DNA of 64,000 bases, taken from positions 1 to 64,000 of the forward strand of contig NZ_PQGG01000029.1 in assembly GCF_002915595.1 (NCBI RefSeq). Reading direction: 5' to 3'. The DNA is from Zhongshania marina. Its GTDB lineage: Bacteria; Pseudomonadota; Gammaproteobacteria; Pseudomonadales; Spongiibacteraceae. Both the position numbers and the translations under genes were made by a program. Under the pieces are notes generated by a model. It saw nothing but the letters and a program-made list of their open reading frames with translations, was not told the DNA's origin and made no database searches. This document shows positions 45,006 to 53,098 of the stretch, in pieces. Position 1 is the first letter of the stretch, and each line of letters starts with the position of its first letter.

Positions 45006-45047
45006 GTGTGCATTACTCAATGTCGATTAGCGCGCAAACATATCGCT

Positions 45048-46736
45048 TTACGAAACGGTATTTTTTATCGGTACAACCTTGGTGTCGTCCGCTACCGCAC
45101 CATTTACGCTAGCGCTTGCTGAGGCCTTTGCCGATGAGGCGCTTTTGGCCTTTCTTGCAACAGGCTTCTTAACGGCTTGGGTCACCGCCGGCTTTTTTGC
45201 GCTTGCCGAGCTAGCCGATGACGAGGCGGCTTTTTTTGCAACGCTAGATTTAGCCGCACTGCGTTTTGCAGGAGCAGGAGCAGGAGTCGAATTCGACTTG
45301 GCAGCGCTGCCTGTATTAGCGATATTTTTTGCCGCCGCAAGTAATTCATCAAAAGACTGTTCTATGCACTCTCGGTAAAACGCGGGATCAGGCATGGCGT
45401 TGCGATCACCAAGAATCGACATGGTCATAATACCGTTGGAACTGAATATCAGGTGGAATAAACCCACGCCTGGCGTAAGCAAGCCCAAACCGTAGTAACG
45501 CACCATTTGCGCGCCAGCGGAATACAGCGGGAAGTTTGGCCCCGCGACATTTGATACAACAGAACTGATTCCCAGCGGCAAATGACGAGTTAAACCATTG
45601 TTCACATAGCTACTAACTAATGAGGTAGTAATGGCTGGCGACATCACCCCCGCCAAACGCAGCACGTCCACTAGCGGCGAGTTCTCGCCGTATATTTTGG
45701 CTTCTTGAGAGCTTTTATACACGGCGGCAAGGCGCTCTAAAGGATCGGCAATATTGGTGTGCAATTCGACAAAAACGGAGCCCACCTGATTGTTTTCGTC
45801 GGTCAAACCACGGCGGGTGCGCATATCCAGCGGAATAGAAACCGACAGGCTTTCGTCGGGCAGTTCATTGTGATGTTCCAAGTAGCGCCGCAAACCACCG
45901 GCTATCACACTTAGCACCACGTCATTAATTTTAACCTTGGAGGCATCTTTTAAAAACTTAACATCGGCCAGTTCAAATTCAGCAGCTTCAAAAACGCGGT
46001 AAGGGCCGACTGGGGTGTTAAAACGGGTTCGAGGCGATTTAATAGACGGAATGGGGATTTTCTTCTGCGCCATTCCCACCGCCATTTTGCCTAAATCACG
46101 CAACACGCTAACACCGCCGGTCAACATTTTAACGCTGTTTTTAATATTATTTACCGCCGCAGAACCGGCTAAATACATCGTCCCCGGGGCTACATCCACG
46201 GTTACCACTTCTGGCGCCTGCGGCACTGCGGCTGGGTCTGGCTCTAAATCGTGGATAACCGACATAATCGAAGAGCCGCCGGCCCCATCCACAAGGGAAT
46301 GATGCATTTTGGTGTAGATCGCAAAACCGCCTTTGGGCACGCCGGGGATATTGTCTAAGCCCTCAATGATATAGGCCTCCCACAAAGGGCGATTCATATC
46401 TAAAGGTCGCGCGTGAAGACGAGCAACCAATATACAAAGCTGACGCCAGTCACCTGGCTGCGGCAGTGCAATATGCCGAATATGAAATTCAACGTCGAAA
46501 TTGGCGTCTTCTACCCAATAGGGTCGATCTACATTGCCTGGAACTTTAAGCAATCTGGAGCGAAAAATAGTGTGCTTTAGCAGGCGACGCTCAAAATTGG
46601 CGATAACACCCTTGAAGCGGACAAAGCCTCCGGGTGCTGTCGACGGATCATAAATACCTAAACCGCCAACATGTTGGGGAGTATTCGGATGCTCTAGGTT
46701 AATAAATGCGGTATCCAGAACGCCTAGCTGCTTCAT
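45048..46736 (-). CDS. Wax ester synthase/diacylglycerol acyltransferase with histone-like tail
   Basis: This bifunctional enzyme joins acyl-CoA to fatty alcohols or diacylglycerol, making storage lipid. The ATG at 46736 (MKQLGVLDTAFINLEHPNTP) has a ribosome site (agagga). The active-site HHxxxDG is HHSLVDG at 145-151; the C-terminal region has the family's NVAGPNFPLY. After about residue 480 comes an 80-residue low-complexity tail rich in Ala, Lys and Ser (KKAASSSASS, KKPVARKAK) resembling histone H1/AlgP-type tails, not part of the enzyme fold. Total length is 562 residues, about 80 to 100 above typical. Confidence 0.92.
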   Translation of the reverse strand: MKQLGVLDTAFINLEHPNTPQHVGGLGIYDPSTAPGGFVRFKGVIANFERRLLKHTIFRSRLLKVPGNVDRPYWVEDANFDVEFHIRHIALPQPGDWRQLCILVARLHARPLDMNRPLWEAYIIEGLDNIPGVPKGGFAIYTKMHHSLVDGAGGSSIMSVIHDLEPDPAAVPQAPEVVTVDVAPGTMYLAGSAAVNNIKNSVKMLTGGVSVLRDLGKMAVGMAQKKIPIPSIKSPRTRFNTPVGPYRVFEAAEFELADVKFLKDASKVKINDVVLSVIAGGLRRYLEHHNELPDESLSVSIPLDMRTRRGLTDENNQVGSVFVELHTNIADPLERLAAVYKSSQEAKIYGENSPLVDVLRLAGVMSPAITTSLVSSYVNNGLTRHLPLGISSVVSNVAGPNFPLYSAGAQMVRYYGLGLLTPGVGLFHLIFSSNGIMTMSILGDRNAMPDPAFYRECIEQSFDELLAAAKNIANTGSAAKSNSTPAPAPAKRSAAKSSVAKKAASSSASSASAKKPAVTQAVKKPVARKAKSASSAKASASASVNGAVADDTKVVPIKNTVS

Positions 46737-46921
46737 GCAATAATTCCTCTTATTATCATCACCCCTGCGCCGTTCAGGCCGAACGGCCCAGCGGACGGGC
46801 ACATTAAGCATAGTACATCAATTCGCGACGGATCAAAGTAATTCAAATGTAATAGGCGCGGCAAAGAGATTCTGGGTATTAGGGTTAATACGCCCTAGAA
46901 CCTCTTGTGACGCAATACTGA

Positions 46922-47875
46922 CTATTGGGGATTTTCTGTGCGGGATTTACGCTGGCGAGCTGGCGGCGGCGCGCCAACATGTTCTTCATTGCGCAGGCGC
47001 GCAAGTTCAACCTGTTTTTGGCGATCGCGAAAGCGCTTCTTTTGATCATCAGTCACTACATCAAAGCAGGCCGGACAGGTCACCCCCTCCTCGTAGAATT
47101 CGCTCTGTTTATCTAGGGCATTGATGGGCCGACGACAGCCGTGGCACAAATCGTGTTGCCCCGTCGCCAAGCCGTGCGTTACCGATACGCGGTTATCAAA
47201 CACAAAGCACTCGCCCTGCCACAAACTCTCTTGCTCAGGGACTTCCTCTAAATACTTTAAGATGCCGCCTTCTAGGTGATAAACCTCGTCGAAGCCTTCG
47301 TGCTTCATAAACGCAGAGGCTTTTTCGCAGCGAATACCTCCGGTGCAAAACATCGCTACTTTTTTATGTTTTTGGGGATCGTAATGCTCGCGAACGTATT
47401 CTGGAAATTCTCTAAAACTAGTAGTTTTGGGATCGATTGCACCGCGAAAACTGCCAATTTCAACTTCGTAGTCATTGCGGGTATCTATCAGCAAGACCTC
47501 CGGATCAGAAATTAACGCATTCCAATCTGCCGGTTTTACATAGCTGCCAACCACCTCATTGGGATCAATACCGTCGACACCCATTGTGACTATTTCTTTT
47601 TTGAGTTTTACCTTCATGCGGTAAAACGGCTGTTCTTTATCAAAGGATTCTTTGTGGCTCAAATCCGCTAGGCGCTTGTCTGCCCGCAAATAATTCAGCA
47701 CGGTATTAACGCCTTCGCGAGAACCCGCAATAGTGCCATTCACCCCTTCAGCCGCCAGTAGCAAGGTGCCTTTTACGCTGGCAGCGAGACAAACCTCTAA
47801 TAAGGGCTCGCGCAATTCATGATAATCAGGAAGGCTGACAAATTTATACAAGGCCGCAACGACAAACTGATCCAT
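46922..47875 (-). CDS. trhO: tRNA uridine-34 hydroxylase
   Basis: TrhO (YceA) oxygenates U34 in tRNA to 5-hydroxyuridine. The 317-residue protein has an N-terminal ferredoxin-like domain with [15 protein letters not shown], a rhodanese domain with [16 protein letters not shown], and the active Cys in [11 protein letters not shown] (Cys177). A C-terminal Cys pattern ([14 protein letters not shown]) is typical of the longer family members. It follows bolA by five bases on the same strand, suggesting a shared transcript. Confidence 0.94.
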   Translation of the reverse strand: MDQFVVAALYKFVSLPDYHELREPLLEVCLAASVKGTLLLAAEGVNGTIAGSREGVNTVLNYLRADKRLADLSHKESFDKEQPFYRMKVKLKKEIVTMGVDGIDPNEVVGSYVKPADWNALISDPEVLLIDTRNDYEVEIGSFRGAIDPKTTSFREFPEYVREHYDPQKHKKVAMFCTGGIRCEKASAFMKHEGFDEVYHLEGGILKYLEEVPEQESLWQGECFVFDNRVSVTHGLATGQHDLCHGCRRPINALDKQSEFYEEGVTCPACFDVVTDDQKKRFRDRQKQVELARLRNEEHVGAPPPARQRKSRTENPQ

Positions 47876-47880
47876 TTTCT

Positions 47881-48207
47881 TTAACCCTGCTCCTTTTTGC
47901 TACCGCCTAAGCAGTTTGGCGACGCCGGTGCGGGGGCAGCTCTGTTTTGCCATTCTTCTGGGGTGTAGGTATGCATGGCAAGCGCGTGAACTGGGCCGGC
48001 CAATTCCTCTGCCAAGAGCTGATACACACTTTGCTGACGTGCAACCTTGCGTTTGGCATTAAAGGCTTCAGCAACTATAACAAGTTTAAAATGGGTTTCA
48101 GAATTCGCCGGCACGCTGTGCATGTGGCTTTCGTTAAGCACTTCAAGATGCAGGGGGTTTAAAGCCGCCGCCAGCTTGCTGGTAATACTCTCTTGTATGA
48201 CTGACAT
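47881..48207 (-). CDS. BolA family protein
   Basis: The 108-residue protein is BolA-like: [27 protein letters not shown] in family register (shown in parts as NESHMHS and HFKLVIV), [15 protein letters not shown] and [13 protein letters not shown]. BolA proteins bind [2Fe-2S] clusters with monothiol glutaredoxins and can act as regulators. It lies upstream of trhO with five bases between, same strand. Confidence 0.93.
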   Translation of the reverse strand: MSVIQESITSKLAAALNPLHLEVLNESHMHSVPANSETHFKLVIVAEAFNAKRKVARQQSVYQLLAEELAGPVHALAMHTYTPEEWQNRAAPAPASPNCLGGSKKEQG

Positions 48208-48240
48208 AATATGAACTCCGCTACCGCAAATCGGCGTACA

Positions 48241-48603
48241 TTATACACGCCTCGCGGGCTTCTTTGACTTTTCCGCCGCACAGCGTATTGCCGCTGCATA
48301 GGCGCGATTTGCCCACGTTACCAGCATATCAGTATCATCCAAGGCTTCGTCTGGGGTTTGGTAATAAGACAGGGCGATCTCTTTATTGCCCCGCGGGTAG
48401 GTAAATGGTGGCAAACCTAAGGCTTCAAAATCTGCTTGGCTGTCTTTATCTACCTTTAAGTACAAGGTATTTCCAAAAACCACGCCAAACACTAAGCCCT
48501 CTAAAAATACGCCGTAACCGCCAAACATTCTTCGGCCCGTCACCGGACCAAGCCATTGCAGCTGATCCATTAAATAATCGATAAATGCCGAATCTGATGC
48601 CAT
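48241..48603 (-). CDS. TfoX N-terminal domain protein
   Basis: The 120-residue protein matches only the N-terminal domain of TfoX/Sxy (GPVTGRRMFGGYGVFLEGLVFG, present here as VTGRRMFGGYGVFL, then LYLKVDKDSQADFE). TfoX activates competence genes with CRP in some Gammaproteobacteria, but stand-alone N-domain proteins are common and may not do this. It lies between bolA and cobD; no competence genes are adjacent. Confidence 0.88.
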   Translation of the reverse strand: MASDSAFIDYLMDQLQWLGPVTGRRMFGGYGVFLEGLVFGVVFGNTLYLKVDKDSQADFEALGLPPFTYPRGNKEIALSYYQTPDEALDDTDMLVTWANRAYAAAIRCAAEKSKKPARRV

Positions 48604-48614
48604 TTAGCGCTCCG

Positions 48615-49658
48615 CTACGCTGCCAAGGCGCGTATATCTAGCTGGCTAAGTCGTTCAGCCAGAACGGTGAGATCTCCGGCCAAACCCCAACGCATATAGC
48701 CGCTCTCACCACAATGATAGACCCGTACCGACAAACCGACCTGATAGCTGGCTGACTGCAAGGCCTCGGCCTGCGCCAAGGGCATAATTAGCGTAACAAA
48801 CAAGGCGGAATTCACGCAGCGGATGTCCTCGCCAGCAAACACCTTGGCGAGCAAAGCCGCCTGAGCACTTGACGCGGCAAACAATTTTTCACGGGTCTGC
48901 CGCTGCCAAGCTCTGTCCAACAAGGCCTGCTGGCCAATCCACTGGGCAGCACCACTTACCGTCCACGGCCCAAGGCAACAATCTAGTTCAGCCAATAGCG
49001 ATGGTTCCGCCAAAACAAAGCCCAAGCGCAGACCTGGCAGACCAAAAAACTTACCCACCGAGCGCAACAAGACAATCCCCGGCTCCCCCGCCAAGGCCGA
49101 CACATCACTTTCAGGGTTTGCATCGGCAAAGGCCTGATCAACCACTAAGAGCCCCTGTGCCGGTAACACGCTTCGCCAGTAACGAAGATCCTCAATCGCC
49201 AATTGATCAGCACTTGGATTATTGGGGCTAATCAGCACCATGTGCAGAATATTTTCGGTGGCAATTTGGCGCGCGATTTCCTCGCGGTCATAGCGTTCAA
49301 ACAGCACGATGTCGTGACCCGCGCGCTGCCAGCGATAGCGATGCTCCTCATAGCCCACCGCCGGCAGTAATACCCGCCCTTTCGGTGCTATATAGGGCAG
49401 TTGCTGAATCACTGGCTGGCTTCCCGCCGTCGCTAAAATCAACTCCGGTGCCACGCCGTAATACGACGCTGCTGCGGATTGTAACTCGGCATTAAAATAC
49501 GGCAGCGTGGTATAGCAGTCGTTTGGCGGGTTTACTAGCGGCCACGGCCAGGGATTTATCCCTGTGGCCAAGTCCAGCATCGGTAGCGTTGAGTTCTCTG
49601 CTGGTAACTGACGGGGATCACCGCCGTGCATTGGCGGCCGATAGTGGCTATCACTCAA
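48615..49658 (-). CDS. cobD: Threonine-phosphate decarboxylase
   Basis: CobD uses PLP to convert L-threonine-phosphate to (R)-1-amino-2-propanol phosphate for the cobalamin nucleotide loop. The 347-residue aminotransferase-fold protein has the substrate region LATGINPWPWP, ISPNNPS, and the PLP Lys203 in RSVGKFFGLPGLRLGF. Start is probably TTG at 49658, overlapping the cbiB stop (TTGA) and preceded by gggggc; a start at 49694 would overlap cbiB more. Pairing with cbiB secures the assignment over histidinol-phosphate aminotransferase. Confidence 0.92.
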   Translation of the reverse strand: MSDSHYRPPMHGGDPRQLPAENSTLPMLDLATGINPWPWPLVNPPNDCYTTLPYFNAELQSAAASYYGVAPELILATAGSQPVIQQLPYIAPKGRVLLPAVGYEEHRYRWQRAGHDIVLFERYDREEIARQIATENILHMVLISPNNPSADQLAIEDLRYWRSVLPAQGLLVVDQAFADANPESDVSALAGEPGIVLLRSVGKFFGLPGLRLGFVLAEPSLLAELDCCLGPWTVSGAAQWIGQQALLDRAWQRQTREKLFAASSAQAALLAKVFAGEDIRCVNSALFVTLIMPLAQAEALQSASYQVGLSVRVYHCGESGYMRWGLAGDLTVLAERLSQLDIRALAA

Positions 49659-50593
49659 AGTAGGCCCCCAATAATTACAGCGATGACAATCCACACCACC
49701 AATAGACGGTTAATCAAGGTAATACTCCGTTCCAAATCCTCAGCCCTAGGTTTTGCGCCGCCACCCAATGGCGCGCGCAATACCGTTTCGCCATGATAAC
49801 TTGCCGCTCCTCCCAAGGTAATATTTAAAGCCCCCGCACCGCTGGCCATAACTGAGCCGGCATTGATGCTTTTCCAGCGCCAGCCCTGCCCAAACCAGCA
49901 GCGAAAACCCCGTGCAGATAGGCCAAACACGCTAAAACCCAAGGCTGTGAGCTGAGCGGGAATAAAATTGAGCACATCGTCACTGCGGGCGGCCCACCAA
50001 CCAAAATAGCGATAACGGTGGTTTTTATATCCCCACATAGCGTCCAAGGTATTTGCTAAACGGTGCAACACCACCCCCGTAGGACCAGCTAGGGCAAACC
50101 AAATCAGCGAAGCAAATAAGGCGTCGCTGCTGTTTTCCAATGTGGTTTCCAGCCCGGCGGCGAGTACCTGGTCTGCGTCTAGCTCGGTGGTATCGCGACT
50201 CACGATATAACTAATTTTCAAGCGTGCCTGTTCTATATTTCCCTCAGCCAACGCTGATCCAATAGGCCGAATATGTTCACATAAGCTGCGCCAACCGATT
50301 GCCCAGTAAAGCACCCCGCAATCGAAGACAAAGCGCACAAACTCAGCATACGAGGATAAATAATGACCAAGCACCCAGACTAAAATGATCCAAGGCAAGA
50401 CCGCCACACTCCAAGCAATGACGCCACGCAGGCGCAGCAATTTAGCATCGCCGGTATTAAGCGTGTTCTCAATGCGCTTAGCGATATTCCCAAAGCCTAC
50501 CAAGGGATGCCAGCGAGTCGCTTCACCAAATACCCGATCCAGCAGCACGGCGCAGACCCAAACTAGGGCGATATACATCGCCGTTCCAAGCAT
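49655..50593 (-). CDS. cbiB: Adenosylcobinamide-phosphate synthase
   Basis: CbiB attaches aminopropanol (phosphate) to adenosylcobyric acid in the inner membrane. The 312-residue membrane protein has the family start LLDRVFGEATRWHPLVGFG, the conserved SRDTTELDADQV region, the DALFASLIWFALAGPTGVVL segment in parts, and TLGGAASYHGE. A ribosome site (gggggct) precedes the ATG. It is followed by cobD with a four-base overlap. The rest of the cobalamin pathway is not in this window. Confidence 0.94.
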   Translation of the reverse strand: MLGTAMYIALVWVCAVLLDRVFGEATRWHPLVGFGNIAKRIENTLNTGDAKLLRLRGVIAWSVAVLPWIILVWVLGHYLSSYAEFVRFVFDCGVLYWAIGWRSLCEHIRPIGSALAEGNIEQARLKISYIVSRDTTELDADQVLAAGLETTLENSSDALFASLIWFALAGPTGVVLHRLANTLDAMWGYKNHRYRYFGWWAARSDDVLNFIPAQLTALGFSVFGLSARGFRCWFGQGWRWKSINAGSVMASGAGALNITLGGAASYHGETVLRAPLGGGAKPRAEDLERSITLINRLLVVWIVIAVIIGGLL

Positions 50594-50814
50594 TACTTAG
50601 CCCCCATAATAAAAGCTCTTAGGCATTCAGGCGTCGATGTGTTCCAAAGCAAACGGAAATTGATGACATCTATAGCAGGGAAACACATGGCTAACTCGGC
50701 AATAACAAGGCTTAAACCGCAGGGCGAATACACAAAAAACTCGCGAACAGTGGCTTTGCTTACGTCAGAAAAATGGGTGTTGTGGACTGTAAAGAACTCG
50801 TGAAGTGCGGTCAA
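50593..50814 (-). CDS. Possible small ORF upstream of cbiB
   Basis: A 73-codon open frame (TTG start) ends in TAATG overlapping the cbiB start, the arrangement expected of translational coupling. Its sequence (AVIAELAMCFPAIDV-like hydrophobic centre, seen as LSLVIAELAMCFPAI) resembles no family I know. It has no good ribosome site, and the overlap could be chance. It may be a leader peptide, a gene relic, or non-coding. Confidence 0.25.
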   Translation of the reverse strand: MTALHEFFTVHNTHFSDVSKATVREFFVYSPCGLSLVIAELAMCFPAIDVINFRLLWNTSTPECLRAFIMGAK

Positions 50815-50833
50815 CTCGCTTAGCGAGCCACTA

Positions 50834-51589
50834 TTACACCCCTAGCCGATAAAATGCGGCGGCATTGTCCCACAGCACTTTTTTAGCGGCGGCATCGCCG
50901 AGGGCATTGCCGATAATTTCTATATCTACCGGATTAAAGGCCCGCGGCGAGCGAGTTGAAGGTAGATCGGTACCAAACATTAGGGCATCGGGGTTAATTT
51001 CAAACAAGCGCTTTATCGCCTGACTAACCGCAAAATCCACTCGCCCAAACCCTGTTGCCTTCACTCTGGCACCGCTTTCTGCCAATTGATACAGCAGCGG
51101 TAAGCCCTCTTTAGATAAGCCGAGATGATCAATACTAATCGCAGGAAGGCGGCACAGTTTATCGGCTAGTTCGCTTAGCGATTTACAATCGGCATAAATT
51201 TCAATATGCCAGCCAAGCAAATCGTAAACTCGATGGGCAAATTCACAAAGATACTCGCTGGTTTCTGAGCCGCCACGACGCAAATTAAATCGCACCGCAC
51301 GCACACCGTGACTACCTAGCATCAATAAATCTTCATCGCTTACAGAAAATGGCAATTGGGTTACACCCACAAAAGTAGGCCCCAAGGCCGCTAAGGCGGT
51401 AATTAAATAACTTTGATCAAAGCTCTGAAACGAGCCTGAGACAACAGCGCCGCCACCCACACCCAAAGACGCGGTTTGGCCAACATAGTCATCTACTGTA
51501 AAGGCATCTGGCAAAAAACCGTCATTGCTCACCAAGGGAAAGACGGGGTCAATGATGTGTAAATGGGCATCAAAAATCATGTGCTGCAT
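50834..51589 (-). CDS. Amidohydrolase (PDC-lactonase-like)
   Basis: This 251-residue TIM-barrel hydrolase of the amidohydrolase 2 family resembles 2-pyrone-4,6-dicarboxylate lactonase-like enzymes. It shows the metal-site start FDAHLHIID, the barrel His in SIDHLGLSK and the late Asp in FGTDLPSTR. A ribosome site (ggaggtgag) supports ATG 51589. It is on the same strand as the GT4 gene but 121 bases away. The substrate is not evident. Confidence 0.88.
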   Translation of the reverse strand: MQHMIFDAHLHIIDPVFPLVSNDGFLPDAFTVDDYVGQTASLGVGGGAVVSGSFQSFDQSYLITALAALGPTFVGVTQLPFSVSDEDLLMLGSHGVRAVRFNLRRGGSETSEYLCEFAHRVYDLLGWHIEIYADCKSLSELADKLCRLPAISIDHLGLSKEGLPLLYQLAESGARVKATGFGRVDFAVSQAIKRLFEINPDALMFGTDLPSTRSPRAFNPVDIEIIGNALGDAAAKKVLWDNAAAFYRLGV

Positions 51590-51710
51590 ACCGCTCTCAC
51601 CTCCGCCAGCTTTGTTTTACCGCCTGCGTATCAGCAAGGTTTATTATTAATTATGTCGATACTCTGTGAAGCTCATCAACATTCGCAGATTTAAACAGGA
51701 AAAGCAATGC

Positions 51711-52985
51711 TCAAGAAACATCGCCATCGAGCGCCGACAGGCGAGCCTTGGCCTCGATCCACTGTGACATATATTGATGACTTTTTAGCGTCTGCTGACG
51801 CAGCATAATACTATTAAAATGGCTTTGCCGATGGGCACTTAAATCCTCAAGCAAGGTGTCTACGCGAGACATAAACCTAGGCAAATACACATCGCGAACA
51901 TAACGTGAAGAAATTAAATTTTTACCCTTGGCCTGCGCTAACTGCCAGTCATTTTCATTTTGATAAAGTCGCAGTGCCGCCGAAGCAAACTCCTCCGCAA
52001 ACTGCGTAGAAAACAAGGGAGCGCCATTTATCACCGCGCCACTCCACGGCATGTTGCCGCTCATTGCCTCAGCGCCAATATCGCTAGTCACAGACGGCGT
52101 GCCACATTCCATAGCTTCTAATAATTTGCCTTTTTGTCCAGCGCCAAACCGCAGCGGCGCCAAACACAGACGCGCCGAACTCACCACATCAACAGCGCTT
52201 TTTGCCCAACCTTTAATTAAAAAACCCAGTTTTTCATTGTGAAGCTGCAGAGCCTTTGGCGGAGGATAGGCACCGTAGACATGGCATTCAACATTCGGAA
52301 GTGTTTTGCGAATTTTTGGCCAAATATAAGCTCGCAAATACTGTACGGCATCCCAGTTTGGCGCATGGCGAAAATTACCAATAACCACGCAGTGTTCGCG
52401 CTCTGCAAAACTAGACCATTGCTGCGAATCTTCGTCTCGCAGAGTCGAAAGTAGCGGCAGATAATGCAATACATCGGGCGCCACGCCATAGCACTCTTGC
52501 AAAAGATTTATTTCGTACTCAGAAATAATCAGGCTAATATCGCAGCGCCAAATAGCCGCGATCTCCCGCTGCGCGATGTCACTAAATAAATCGCTGCGCT
52601 GCACTTCTCGACCTTGTTTTAAAGCCTGATGACGAGCGTGACGCAAGCAGTGCAGGTCTTCGGTATCGAGAATACGCAACGCCGATTCACAACTGCGCTC
52701 TACCCGCCAAGCAAACTGCTCCTCGGTAAAAAAACGATCAAAAACAACAACACTCGGATTTAAATCACTGACAAAACGATCAAAGCTGGAACAGTTTAAT
52801 GCTATATCTTTGCTAGCGACGCCCTGCGCCTCCAGATCTACACTGTGTTCGCCACGTTGCGCAGCGCTAGCAAATGTCACCGCAGCACCGCGACGTTGAA
52901 AAACTTCAATCAAATCCATCATGCGCCGCCCTGCAGCGGATGAATTTGGTTCCGGCCAGACATAGCCAATAATTAGAACCTGCAT
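51711..52985 (-). CDS. GT4-type glycosyltransferase
   Basis: The 424-residue protein is a GT-B-fold glycosyltransferase. It has the N-terminal pattern IGYVWPEPNSSAAGRRM, a C-terminal donor-binding domain with VIGNFRHAPNWDAVQYL and LAPLRFGAGQKGKLLEAMECGTPSV in parts (FGAGQKGKLLEAM), containing the family Glu. It ends 113 bases after the bcsC stop on the same strand, as the last member or a neighbour of the cellulose cluster. It might decorate the polysaccharide or act in a separate surface glycan; this is not shown. Confidence 0.9.
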   Translation of the reverse strand: MQVLIIGYVWPEPNSSAAGRRMMDLIEVFQRRGAAVTFASAAQRGEHSVDLEAQGVASKDIALNCSSFDRFVSDLNPSVVVFDRFFTEEQFAWRVERSCESALRILDTEDLHCLRHARHQALKQGREVQRSDLFSDIAQREIAAIWRCDISLIISEYEINLLQECYGVAPDVLHYLPLLSTLRDEDSQQWSSFAEREHCVVIGNFRHAPNWDAVQYLRAYIWPKIRKTLPNVECHVYGAYPPPKALQLHNEKLGFLIKGWAKSAVDVVSSARLCLAPLRFGAGQKGKLLEAMECGTPSVTSDIGAEAMSGNMPWSGAVINGAPLFSTQFAEEFASAALRLYQNENDWQLAQAKGKNLISSRYVRDVYLPRFMSRVDTLLEDLSAHRQSHFNSIMLRQQTLKSHQYMSQWIEAKARLSALDGDVS

Positions 52986-53098
52986 AGTCTTACTCTGAAA
53001 TAGCGTTCAGGAAAAAGCTGCCAGTATAAAGACATCAAACTAGGTCTAGCGAACATTGCTCGCAGTAAAGAAACCGAAGGCAACAAAGAATAAGTCGC

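Noticed and set aside
44931-45122. Plus-strand frame overlapping the wax synthase terminator
   Set aside because: It runs antisense across the terminator and the gene end and resembles no protein family.
45079-45378. Plus-strand hydrophobic frame in the wax synthase tail
   Set aside because: It is the antisense of the Ala/Lys-rich tail; GC-rich repeats produce long antisense frames.
50594-50833. Cobalamin riboswitch ahead of cbiB
   Set aside because: The region lacks the conserved B12-box sequence and the expected helices; one gccactg string alone is not enough.
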